Part shown: positions 8,920 to 16,940 of the stretch, one piece after another | Position numbering within the stretch: position 1 is the first letter of the stretch | Layout of the letters: each line of letters starts with the position of its first letter | Source: Flavobacteriales bacterium | Lineage (GTDB): Bacteria > Bacteroidota > Bacteroidia > NS11-12g > UBA9320 | Assembly (NCBI GenBank): GCA_020635455.1 | Contig: JACJZT010000003.1 | Location: 522,725-586,724, forward strand | Direction: 5' to 3' | Length of the DNA stretch: 64,000 nucleotides | The notes under the pieces: model-generated | Told to the model about the DNA's origin: nothing | The model's input: the letters and a program-made list of their open reading frames with translations, nothing else | The model's database searches: none | Position numbers and translations under genes: made by a program

Positions 8920-9522
8920 CTATTGAACCCTTACACGGGAGATCAGCGACCTTCCCAGGGTAATTTCATCGGCAAATTCAAGTTCGCCACCTATAGAAAT
9001 TCCTCTTGAGATCTGAGTAACCTTTACTTCCTTTTCTTTTAATTTTTTACTTAAATAAAAAGAAGTAGTATCCCCTTCCATGGTTGCGCTTAGGGCCAGA
9101 ATAACTTCTTCGGTTTCATTTTCTTCAACTCTTTTAAGCAAACTTGAGATGTTAATGTCATCAGGACCGATCCCATCCAGGGGGGAAATTAATCCGTTCA
9201 GAACATGGTAGGTGCCATTGTATTGACCGGTTGATTCTATTGAAATGCAATCCTGAAAATCCTTCACCACACAGATCAATTGTTTGTTGCGGTTGACGGC
9301 ATTGCAAATGTCACAGGTTTCGGCTTCTGAAATGTTGTGACAAATTTTACAAAATTGCAGATTGGTCTTAAGATTTATCATTGCAGAAGCCATGGACCCG
9401 ACGATCTCCTCTGGTTGTTTCATCAAATAGATCACCATTCTCAAAGCGGTTTTTTTTCCAATGCCCGGGAACTGAGACAATTCATTTACCGCATTCTCCA
9501 AAATTTTGGATGGAAGATTCAT
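8920..9522 (-). CDS. recR: Recombination mediator RecR
   Basis: RecR works with RecF/RecO to load RecA at gapped DNA in recombinational repair. The 200-residue length is standard. Seen: the N-terminal HhH-like stretch LSQFPGIGKKTALRM, a four-cysteine zinc finger (CKIC...CDIC, about residues 57-72), the Toprim domain starting LICVVKDFQD, and a C-terminal ISRGISIGGELEFADEITL Walker-B-like motif. It ends 3 bp from the convergent M2 peptidase gene, so the terminators must overlap coding sequence. Confidence 0.96.
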   Translation of the reverse strand: MNLPSKILENAVNELSQFPGIGKKTALRMVIYLMKQPEEIVGSMASAMINLKTNLQFCKICHNISEAETCDICNAVNRNKQLICVVKDFQDCISIESTGQYNGTYHVLNGLISPLDGIGPDDINISSLLKRVEENETEEVILALSATMEGDTTSFYLSKKLKEKEVKVTQISRGISIGGELEFADEITLGRSLISRVRVQ

Positions 9523-9699
9523 TTTGATGTAGAAATTATATGTGCAAAGGACAAAAATAATTTATTCCTGAAATTCTTTGGATATTATCAGGCATAATAA
9601 TGAACAACACAAAAAAAGAACATAAGTTTTCTTACCTTTTCTGTTCGAAGTCAGTGACCTCCATGATCAATTTTGCAGGTTATTTATTCAATAATTCGA

Positions 9700-9730
9700 T
9701 TGGATTGTATTCGGCATAAGTGTAACTTTG
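9700..9730 (+). promoter_or_regulatory. Bacteroidota-type promoter of tRNA-Pro
   Basis: TTG (9700-9702), exactly 20 bases, then TAACTTTG (9723-9730). This matches the Bacteroidota consensus TTG-N19-21-TAnnTTTG (-33/-7). The -7 box ends 16 bases before the mature tRNA 5' end, giving a short leader. Confidence 0.7.
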
Positions 9731-9746
9731 CACTCCTTTAAAAGTT

Positions 9747-9820
9747 CGGGGTGTAGCTCAGCCCGGTAGAGTACACGTCTGGGGGGCGTGTGGTCGCAAG
9801 TTCGAATCTTGTCACCCCGA
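9747..9820 (+). tRNA. tRNA-Pro (anticodon GGG)
   Basis: A complete 74-nt cloverleaf without an encoded CCA. The acceptor stem pairs CGGGGTG (9747-9753) with CACCCCG (9813-9819), discriminator A. The anticodon arm is CACGT/GCGTG around loop CTGGGGG, anticodon GGG at 9781-9783. The T arm contains the expected GTTCGAATC. It has its own promoter and a terminator just downstream, and the defence island starts beyond it. Confidence 0.95.
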
Positions 9821-9830
9821 CATCGTTAAC

Positions 9831-9866
9831 AAAGGGTTTCAGCAGAAATGTTCGGAACCCTTTTTC
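9831..9866 (+). terminator. Rho-independent-type terminator after tRNA-Pro
   Basis: AAAGGGTT (9831-9838) and AACCCTTT (9856-9863) form an 8-bp stem with a 17-base loop and run into a short T tract, 10 bases after the tRNA. Confidence 0.7.
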
Positions 9867-10231
9867 TGTTTATCCAATTTTGGCCTAAAAAAAAAACGAA
9901 TTCAGTATGTTGAATATATTCATACAACATGTCGATTGTTTACTTATGACTATTTATGTAATTGTTATCCAAAAGTGGTTATTTAAATCATAGGAAAGCA
10001 TCGTTCACTTTACCTACTGTTCTCTTGACATAGCTATCATTGTTTAAATAAAAGAATCTTTTAACAGAGTAAATAGATTTTTATCTAGTATAGAAACTGA
10101 ATAGTTATCGGTTGGTTTAATCCTTTTAATATTGGCTAAACATATTAAGGTTTGATGAATATCTGCACCTGAAATTAACGATATTTTTTATAGCGACATA
10201 CTTTGGCGTTTTGACATCATACTTTTGAAAT
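9867..10231. other. AT-rich gene-free stretch at the left edge of the island
   Basis: No convincing gene on either strand. It contains a perfect 12-bp palindrome, TGAATATATTCA (9911-9922), flanked by ATGTTG/CAACAT (9907-9912 and 9925-9930), and a TACTTTTG -7-like box (10220-10227) five bases before the first island gene, which would imply an almost leaderless transcript. No -33 TTG is found at the right distance. This is probably the promoter region of the first cassette and the junction between core and accessory DNA. Confidence 0.4.
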
Positions 10232-11359
10232 ATGAAATCAAAAGGTCTGAATTTTATAGATTTCGAAATTAATTCGAAACAAATGGGAAAAAATATAAGC
10301 AAAATAGACTTGACAAAGGTCTTTGGGAAAAGAGAAGCCTATTTAAATGAATTTCAATTATTTGCCACGTATTTTAATGAGATACCAAATTTAATAGATG
10401 AACATTATATTGATTGTAAAAAAGCTTTAAGTTGGTTCTTTAATTTTTTTAAAGCTGAAATTAAAGATTATCATTTTACAAAACGTTTTTATAATGGAAA
10501 CAAGACAGCTGAATTTGACGATAACTTGTTCTTTATTTATGAGGATCTGCTTGTTTATTTTGACCATAATTGCTCAAATGTTCGGTTTCTCTTTCGTAAG
10601 ACAGCCGGATATAAAGTTGATAAACTAATCAAAGAAATTAGAAAATTCAAGAAAAGAAAAAAAGTTCAAAATCCTGAAATAAATATCCTAGTGAATTCGG
10701 TTTCGGGTATTGACACTATGGTAATGAATTTAAACAAGGAAAAACTTAGTATCCATGATAACTACAACGATGACTTTAAAGAAGTACATCAAACCATATT
10801 AAAGCGGCTTTCACAAATGAATGATAAAGGTTTGGTTCTTTTACATGGCAAACCAGGAACAGGCAAAACTTCCTATATTCGCTATCTTATCTCCACATTA
10901 AAGAAGGAAGTTATTTTTTTGCCGCCCAACATGGCAAATGCTATTACTAATCCTAATCTCATTTCAATTTTGATTAATAATCCTAATTCTGTTTTAGTCA
11001 TTGAAGATGCCGAAAATATAATAATAGATAGGAATAATAACGGTAGCTCACCGGTTTCTTCGCTGCTTAATATCTCGGATGGCTTGCTTTCCGATTGCCT
11101 AAACATTCAAATTGTCTGTTCATTTAATACCGATATCTCAAAGGTAGATACTGCTTTAATGAGAAAAGGCCGGTTGATAGCCAAATATGAATTTAAAGAA
11201 CTGGAAGTTGAAAAAGCCAACGTTCTATCAAAAAAATTGGGTTATGATTCAAATTTTTTTGTTCCAATGACTTTGGCAGCTATTTATAATCAGGATGAAA
11301 AAGACTTTCAGACTGCAAAATTAAATTCGATTGGATTTAAAAGCGTAGGTTCGAATTAA
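10232..11359 (+). CDS. BCS1-like AAA family ATPase
   Basis: A 375-residue protein with an uncharacterised N-terminal half and a C-terminal AAA+ module. Seen: Walker A GKPGTGKTS (about 207-215), Walker B VLVIEDAEN (about 252-260), a sensor-1-like CSFNTD, and an arginine-rich MRKGRLIAKYEF box resembling the BCS1-type AAA clade. Such ATPases remodel proteins and turn up in defence cassettes. It is the first gene of a cassette with a WYL regulator 2 bp downstream and two nuclease-like genes after it. Partner and trigger are unknown. Confidence 0.75.
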   Translation: MKSKGLNFIDFEINSKQMGKNISKIDLTKVFGKREAYLNEFQLFATYFNEIPNLIDEHYIDCKKALSWFFNFFKAEIKDYHFTKRFYNGNKTAEFDDNLFFIYEDLLVYFDHNCSNVRFLFRKTAGYKVDKLIKEIRKFKKRKKVQNPEINILVNSVSGIDTMVMNLNKEKLSIHDNYNDDFKEVHQTILKRLSQMNDKGLVLLHGKPGTGKTSYIRYLISTLKKEVIFLPPNMANAITNPNLISILINNPNSVLVIEDAENIIIDRNNNGSSPVSSLLNISDGLLSDCLNIQIVCSFNTDISKVDTALMRKGRLIAKYEFKELEVEKANVLSKKLGYDSNFFVPMTLAAIYNQDEKDFQTAKLNSIGFKSVGSN

Positions 11360-11361
11360 AT

Positions 11362-12288
11362 ATGTCTAAACGAGGCTATATAACCCGCTACCAGCTTATT
11401 CTTAAAAAGCTAAAGACCAAACCCTATTCCACCTTAGCGGAATTACAAGGTTATGTTGAAAGGCAATATGAATATTTGAAGGAACAGGACGACACTTTAA
11501 AAATTGGTTTCTCAAAACGTACATTTCAAAGAGATATCCGTGAAATTCGAACCGATTTTGGCATTGATATAGAATACTCCAGAAAAGAGAAAGGCTTTTT
11601 TATCAGCTCAAGCGAGATGGATTCCACCAATTTTGAACGTAGAATGGAGGCATTTGATACATTTAATGCATTAAATCTTACCAAAGATTTATCTTCCTTT
11701 ATCCTTTTAGAAAAACGCCGTCCAAAGGGTACCGATAATTTATATGGGATATTGCATGCAATCAAAAATCGGTATCAAATTAAATTTTCGTACCAAAAAT
11801 TTTGGGAAGAAGTTGAAAGTCAACGTAAAGTGGAGCCATACGCGATAAAAGAATTTAAAAACCGCTGGTATATTATGGCTAAGGATACCAAAGACAATAA
11901 GGTAAAAAGCTTTGCCATTGACCGCTTAGCCAACTTTGAGATAACCAATACATTATTTGAGTACCCGGAAAACCATCAAATAGAAGAAACCTACAAATAT
12001 TGCTTTGGAATAATAAGTCCTGAAAGCAATACACCGGAGAAAATAATTTTATCTTTTAATCCTTTTCAAGGAAAATATATTAAAAGCTTACCACTGCATG
12101 AAACTCAGGAAGTTATATTGGATAATAAACAGGAGTTACGTATTTCTTTAAAGCTATACATCACCTATGATTTGGTTATGGAGTTAATGTCTTATGGCAA
12201 CAATGTAAAGGTTTTAGAACCTAAAACACTTGCAAAAGAGATAAAATTACTTCATGAGAAAGCCTTTAATCAATATGAAAAGTTGTAA
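11362..12288 (+). CDS. WYL-domain transcriptional regulator (first of two)
   Basis: A 308-residue DNA-binding regulator. The N-terminal region has helix-turn-helix character (FSKRTFQRDIREIRTDFGID, about 50-70). The WYL domain follows (about 128-195) with QRKVEPYAIKEFKNRWYIMA, in which the family W-Y positions are visible, then the WCX-type C-terminal region. WYL proteins such as BrxR and CapW repress defence operons and sense ligands. It starts 2 bp after the AAA gene, unusually placed inside the cassette rather than divergent. Confidence 0.85.
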   Translation: MSKRGYITRYQLILKKLKTKPYSTLAELQGYVERQYEYLKEQDDTLKIGFSKRTFQRDIREIRTDFGIDIEYSRKEKGFFISSSEMDSTNFERRMEAFDTFNALNLTKDLSSFILLEKRRPKGTDNLYGILHAIKNRYQIKFSYQKFWEEVESQRKVEPYAIKEFKNRWYIMAKDTKDNKVKSFAIDRLANFEITNTLFEYPENHQIEETYKYCFGIISPESNTPEKIILSFNPFQGKYIKSLPLHETQEVILDNKQELRISLKLYITYDLVMELMSYGNNVKVLEPKTLAKEIKLLHEKAFNQYEKL

Positions 12289-12298
12289 TTATTAAATC

Positions 12299-13654
12299 AT
12301 GCTTTCCAAATCCAAATTCACCCGTGGTATGAATTGTCCAAAGTCCTTATGGCTTTATGTTAATAAAAAGGAGGAACGGTTAGTGGACAATGCAACTATG
12401 GCTATTTTTTCAAGGGGATCTAATATTGGTTTGCTTGCCCAACAATATTTTCCGGATGGGAAAATGGCTGTTCTTGAAGATTATCCAGGGTACGAATCAG
12501 CTAAAAGAACCCAAGATTTCATAAACCAAGGGATTGAAACCATATACGAAGCCACATTTATTTATGACAATACCCTTGTAGCTGTTGATATTCTTGTTAA
12601 AGAAAATGGGGAGTGGAATATGTATGAAGTTAAGAGTACAAACTCTGTAAAATCACAACATATTATCGATGTTGCTGTTCAATATTATGTTGTTAAGGGC
12701 AGTGGATTTCCGCTAAAAAATGCCCATGTTATGCACCTCAATCGCGACTATGTGCGAAAAGGAGCACTCGACATTCGAAAATTATTTACCATTGATAATG
12801 GTATGATTCAAGATGAAATTGAACCTATACAAGCTCAGATTGCCAAAGATATAAAACGACTTTCAGCCTTAGAAAAAGATACAGCTGAACCCATTATTGA
12901 AATGGGTAATCAGTGCACTTCCCCTTATACATGTGACTTTTACCAGTATTGTAATTCATTGCTTCCGGTTACCGAAGTGGAAAAAATATTATTGAGCAGT
13001 ACTCCCTATATCATGGAATCTGAGTTAAAGACTTTTGTTAATTCTGTTCAATATCCATTGTGCCATCTTGATTTCGAGACTATAATGCCTGCCATACCGA
13101 TGTTTGATGAGTCTCGGCCTTATCAGCAAATCCCATTTCAATATTCGCTTCATATTCAACAAACCCGGAATGGTGAAATAACACATGAATACTATCTTGC
13201 TGAAAACAATCCAAATTTCGATCCTCGCAGAGCTTTTATTGAGAAATTGATTGAGCAAACCAAAAATGCTAAAACAATCTTTGTCTATCATATTCTTTTT
13301 GAACGAAGTCGCATTCTTGAAATGATGCGTGATTTTCCCGAGTACGCAGAAGACTTGGGACTTATAGTAGAAAAATTAGTTGACCTGATAATTCCTTTTA
13401 AGAAAAAATATTACCGGACAGAAACCATGGGCGGCTCATCCTCCATTAAGAATGTACTACCCGCTTTACACCCTGAATTTTCCTATTCTGCATTGGAAAT
13501 CAGCAATGGCATGGAAGCAAGCAATTCCTTTCTGGGTCTATATTATTGTGAAGATGAAGAAACTATTGCCAAAACCCGAGAAAACCTTTTAAAATATTGC
13601 CATTTAGATACCTTAGCCATGGTAAAGATATTTGAGGTTTTGGAGAGTGTATAA
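12299..13654 (+). CDS. DUF2779 protein: Cas4-like Fe-S nuclease fused to an exonuclease-like domain
   Basis: A 451-residue protein. The N-terminal half looks like a PD-(D/E)XK nuclease of the Cas4/AddB type: an Asp in VAVDILV (about 97), EVK (about 110-112), and four Cys arranged as one early (C13) and three late (C206, C212, C218), a layout that fits a 4Fe-4S cluster. The C-terminal half (from about 255, HLDFET) looks like an RNase H-fold 3'-5' exonuclease with a late CHLDTLAMV motif. DUF2779 is the family name; biochemical activity is inferred. It lies 10 bp after the WYL gene. Confidence 0.8.
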   Translation: MLSKSKFTRGMNCPKSLWLYVNKKEERLVDNATMAIFSRGSNIGLLAQQYFPDGKMAVLEDYPGYESAKRTQDFINQGIETIYEATFIYDNTLVAVDILVKENGEWNMYEVKSTNSVKSQHIIDVAVQYYVVKGSGFPLKNAHVMHLNRDYVRKGALDIRKLFTIDNGMIQDEIEPIQAQIAKDIKRLSALEKDTAEPIIEMGNQCTSPYTCDFYQYCNSLLPVTEVEKILLSSTPYIMESELKTFVNSVQYPLCHLDFETIMPAIPMFDESRPYQQIPFQYSLHIQQTRNGEITHEYYLAENNPNFDPRRAFIEKLIEQTKNAKTIFVYHILFERSRILEMMRDFPEYAEDLGLIVEKLVDLIIPFKKKYYRTETMGGSSSIKNVLPALHPEFSYSALEISNGMEASNSFLGLYYCEDEETIAKTRENLLKYCHLDTLAMVKIFEVLESV

Positions 13655-13665
13655 ATTAAAAACAT

Positions 13666-14397
13666 ATGGAAACTTTACCTAAGGATATAAAACTACTGCG
13701 CCACATTAAGTCTATTCTTGATGAATTAATGAAGGATAGGTATACTCACATAGAAATTCGTTTAAATGAGCTTTACGAATATCTTGAACATGATGACCTA
13801 TTATTACAAGAATTTCCGAATGCTCATTCTATTAGTAGGTTTTTAAGAGCACAGCACTTATACGGAATAATGAAACAAATTATCCCTAATTATAGAGTTG
13901 ATACATCTGATTTCAGACGGTTTCAATGGTATTTCTCGAAGGAGGTAACTCCAAAACTGGCAAATACTATACAATCCGAGTCTTTCATAAGTAAAAATAT
14001 GTACCATAAATATGGGAAACAAGTATTAGCATCAAATGGCGAAATGTTAAGATCGGAGCAAGAAAAGTCGATTTATGAATGCTTGTTACAATATACGGAG
14101 TTAACCATTCAATATGATTTTCCTATAACAATTAAAAGTGAAACCAAAATAGTCGATTTTTTCATTAGAAATAATAAGATGGGAACCAAGTTTATTTGGG
14201 AACATTTTGGAATGACGAATTCAGTAAATTACATGAATGAAATGACTGATAAAATTGATTGGTACAATTTAAATGGCTATATAATTGATGGCAATGAAAG
14301 AAATCTGATCTATACCATATATGAAAATGATAGCTCATTTTATAAGGATATTGATAAATACATCCATTTAATTTTAGATCAATCTGGCCAACTTTAG
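13666..14397 (+). CDS. Small PD-(D/E)XK-like nuclease-domain protein
   Basis: A 243-residue protein with no overall family I can name. Residues about 125-235 resemble the nuclease-like domain attached to some UvrD-type helicases: RSEQEKSIYECLL, a KIVDFFI strand that would supply the acidic residue, then FIWEHFGM and a DKIDWYNLNGY helix. The N-terminal 110 residues are helical. It closes the four-gene left cassette, 11 bp after the DUF2779 gene. Nuclease function is an inference from motif order. Confidence 0.6.
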   Translation: METLPKDIKLLRHIKSILDELMKDRYTHIEIRLNELYEYLEHDDLLLQEFPNAHSISRFLRAQHLYGIMKQIIPNYRVDTSDFRRFQWYFSKEVTPKLANTIQSESFISKNMYHKYGKQVLASNGEMLRSEQEKSIYECLLQYTELTIQYDFPITIKSETKIVDFFIRNNKMGTKFIWEHFGMTNSVNYMNEMTDKIDWYNLNGYIIDGNERNLIYTIYENDSSFYKDIDKYIHLILDQSGQL

Positions 14398-14408
14398 AAA
14401 ACAAAAAT

Positions 14409-14435
14409 TACCTGTGAACTTATACTGCACAGGTA
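14409..14435. promoter_or_regulatory. Candidate operator: CTGTG-N11-CACAG inverted repeat
   Basis: TACCTGTG and CACAGGTA form perfect 8-bp arms with an 11-base spacer, 40 bp before the methylase-kinase gene. The same core, CTGTG-N11-CACAG, occurs at 38005-38025 before the second WYL gene. Eight bases after the CACAG half-site is GAAATTTG (14441-14448), a 7/8 match to the TAnnTTTG -7 box; the other site has a box at 7 bases. No T-run follows, so an operator is more likely than a terminator. Confidence 0.6.
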
Positions 14436-14475
14436 CAAAAGAAATTTGCCTTGAAGTTAAAATGAATAAGCGAAT

Positions 14476-16938
14476 ATGAGAAAAGTAGAATATAGAAATC
14501 CGCAAGATGTAATTGCATTTAAAGTTTTTGGAATCTTCGCTATTTTTCGGAATAACTCCCGGTTTAGCCATTTTGAGGAACAAGTGCAAATTGTGCTTTT
14601 TTTTTTATCACTTTATAAGGATGGTATAATAAATTCAAAAACACTAGACAAGAACTCTGGCTTTGATGAGTTTAGTAGAACAATTACTGATAATAACATA
14701 AAAAGTAAGGTCTATAAATCATATTCACTTGTAATTCAAAATCTTGAAGATGGTTTATCTAAAATTGATAATAAAACATTTTTAAGAATTTGCATTCATC
14801 TTTTCGAAATAGATAAAGATTTCCTGATTGAAAATTTCCCGATAATTTTTGATGATATTTTGTATAGAATAGCCCAATCACAGGGTAGGTCAGCAGGAGA
14901 GTTTATTCAACCACTTGAATTAACCCGTTTTATGTGTGGTTTGGCTGATTTGGAAAAAGATGCCAAAGTTTTTAATCCCTTTGCAGGCTTAGCTTCGTTT
15001 GGGGTTTTCCTCGACCATAGTCAGGATTACTTTGGACAAGAGCTAAATCAAAAAACATGGGCTTTAGGTGCTTTGAGACTCATGGCATATGAGAGGCCAG
15101 TCAGTTCAATTTTTGTTTGCGATGATTCGATTTTACATTGGCCAGACCAATCTGAAAAATTCGACGTGATTATGTCTAATCCTCCTTTCGGGATGAGAAT
15201 TACGCATCATTACAGTGAAATGGAATCCAACATCAAAACAATTGAACATTTTTTAATTGAAAAAGGTGTTCAATCCTTAAAACAAAACGGTAAGTTAATA
15301 GCCCTTTTGCCACAGGGCTTTCTTTTTAGAGGCATGCAGGATAAGCGTTTAAGGGAACATTTGGTAGAAGAAGATTTAATTGACACCATTATTTCATTGC
15401 CTGGTGGATTATTGCTAAATACAGGAATTCCATTAATCATCTTAGTTCTTGGTAGAAACAAAAAGTTACGCGGTAAAGTAAAATTCGTTGATGCTAGTAA
15501 GTTTGTCATTTCCAAGGGGCCGAGAGAAAAAGTACTGAATGATTACAGCCTAAACAGCTTTATTCATAGCGATAAGGTAGATGATAATGTTGTTAAGATT
15601 GTTTACAATGAACAAGTACGTAACAACGATTACAACCTGAGTGTTGCGCGATATTTTCATAAGCAAATTGATGGTGTAAAACTCGGTGATATTCTTGAGT
15701 TCGTTAGAGGCCAAAGAGGCAATCAGCCTGAAACAGGCAAACTAATTCGTATTCGTGATTTAAAAGACGATAAAGTTGATTTTACGCTTGATATTTCCAG
15801 CGTTGAAGAAACGGAACTGAGACGACCTGCCATTCATCTTGTATCGGAATCTTGCCTTCTACTTGCTATGCGTTGGCGGACATTAAAGCCAACGTATTTT
15901 GAGTACAAAGGTGAGCCTATTTTCCGAAGTCAGGATATTTTATCCTTTAAGGTTAATGAAGCTATTGTAGACAATGCATACTTAATCAACGAGCTTCATG
16001 CCGATTATGTGCAGGAACAGGTTGAGACATACCGTTTGGGAGCTTCTGTTATTCCCTTTATTCGAAAAGACGATTTGATGGAGGTCGTTATCAAACTTCC
16101 TCCAATAGAAGAGCAACGAGCTAAAATGCAAGGGATATACGAATTGTCTGATAAGATTTCAAAACTTCAAGAAGAGAGAAATGCTTTAGCTCATGGTAAA
16201 TCAATCAGGCAATTCAATGAATTTGCTTCTTTGAAACATACGTTGGGAAGACCAAGACAAAATATTCTTGACTGGTCGGACAACCTTCTCGATTTCTTAA
16301 ACAAGAAAAAAGAGGGATTTGAATCATTGAATAAATCATTTGCCGAATTCTATGACATTGACATTGTTTCGGTTCTCAAAGAAATAAAACGAGATGTAAA
16401 CTTCATAACAGAAGTGCTTGAAAAGGGTGAAAATGGACTTGTCCCATCCGAGTACCAAAAACAAATAATTCCGCTATCCGACATTAATAGTATCATCAAT
16501 GAACTGTCTAATAACGGATTTAACTTCAAAATAAAAAAGTTACTATTGAAAGGTGAAAAGCTGAAAGAAAGAGGAATCAATGCCAACAAAACGCTTTTCA
16601 AAACATTGCTCGACAACATACTTACAAATGCCAACAAGTATGCCTTTGATAAAAAAGCTACGGGTAACGAAGTAATTATTGAATTAACCGAAGTAGATGA
16701 TTACTTTTCAATGGAAATAAGAAATAACGGTAAACCATTTCCGACGAACTACGACAGAGAGAAGTTTATTACCAAATACTCAACAGCCGATTCAAGTAAT
16801 GGCAGTGGTTTAGGCGGTTATGATATACACAGAATTGCAAGCCATTTTAATAACCCTGATTGGATATTATCCCTGAACGAAGACCCTTTCTTTTTAGTGA
16901 AGTTCAAATTCCAATTCCCAATTAAATTGATTAACTAA
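14476..16938 (+). CDS. N6-adenine DNA methylase - target-recognition domain - histidine-kinase-type ATPase fusion
   Basis: An 820-residue fusion. Residues about 1-145 are helical. A class I adenine methylase follows, with a degenerate SAM motif in NPFAGLASFG (about 165-174) and catalytic NPPF (235-238). Residues about 399-565 look like one type I specificity (HsdS-like) half: GVKLGDILEFVRG at the start and LPPIEEQRAKM before a coiled coil. The C-terminus resembles a histidine kinase: KHTLGRP as a possible H-box (His588), N-box LTNANKYAF (N718), a G1-like NNGKPF (about 750, Asn where Asp is usual) and G2 GSGLGG (776-781). The next gene, 2 bp on, encodes a receiver domain, so a phosphorelay is likely. 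A T10 run (14597-14606) lies near the 5' end. Confidence 0.8.
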   Translation: MRKVEYRNPQDVIAFKVFGIFAIFRNNSRFSHFEEQVQIVLFFLSLYKDGIINSKTLDKNSGFDEFSRTITDNNIKSKVYKSYSLVIQNLEDGLSKIDNKTFLRICIHLFEIDKDFLIENFPIIFDDILYRIAQSQGRSAGEFIQPLELTRFMCGLADLEKDAKVFNPFAGLASFGVFLDHSQDYFGQELNQKTWALGALRLMAYERPVSSIFVCDDSILHWPDQSEKFDVIMSNPPFGMRITHHYSEMESNIKTIEHFLIEKGVQSLKQNGKLIALLPQGFLFRGMQDKRLREHLVEEDLIDTIISLPGGLLLNTGIPLIILVLGRNKKLRGKVKFVDASKFVISKGPREKVLNDYSLNSFIHSDKVDDNVVKIVYNEQVRNNDYNLSVARYFHKQIDGVKLGDILEFVRGQRGNQPETGKLIRIRDLKDDKVDFTLDISSVEETELRRPAIHLVSESCLLLAMRWRTLKPTYFEYKGEPIFRSQDILSFKVNEAIVDNAYLINELHADYVQEQVETYRLGASVIPFIRKDDLMEVVIKLPPIEEQRAKMQGIYELSDKISKLQEERNALAHGKSIRQFNEFASLKHTLGRPRQNILDWSDNLLDFLNKKKEGFESLNKSFAEFYDIDIVSVLKEIKRDVNFITEVLEKGENGLVPSEYQKQIIPLSDINSIINELSNNGFNFKIKKLLLKGEKLKERGINANKTLFKTLLDNILTNANKYAFDKKATGNEVIIELTEVDDYFSMEIRNNGKPFPTNYDREKFITKYSTADSSNGSGLGGYDIHRIASHFNNPDWILSLNEDPFFLVKFKFQFPIKLIN

Positions 16939-16940
16939 CT

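Noticed and set aside
9813..9820. tRNA-Pro 3' end as attL of an integrative element
   Set aside because: No matching copy found near the right border around 43.9-44.0 kb and no integrase in the island.
9911..9922. Palindrome TGAATATATTCA as a replication or transfer origin
   Set aside because: No replication or transfer genes nearby; probably an operator or chance in AT-rich DNA.
10203..10227. Full TTG/TAnnTTTG promoter before the first island gene
   Set aside because: TACTTTTG fits the -7 box but the nearest TTG is only 14 bases away instead of 19-21.
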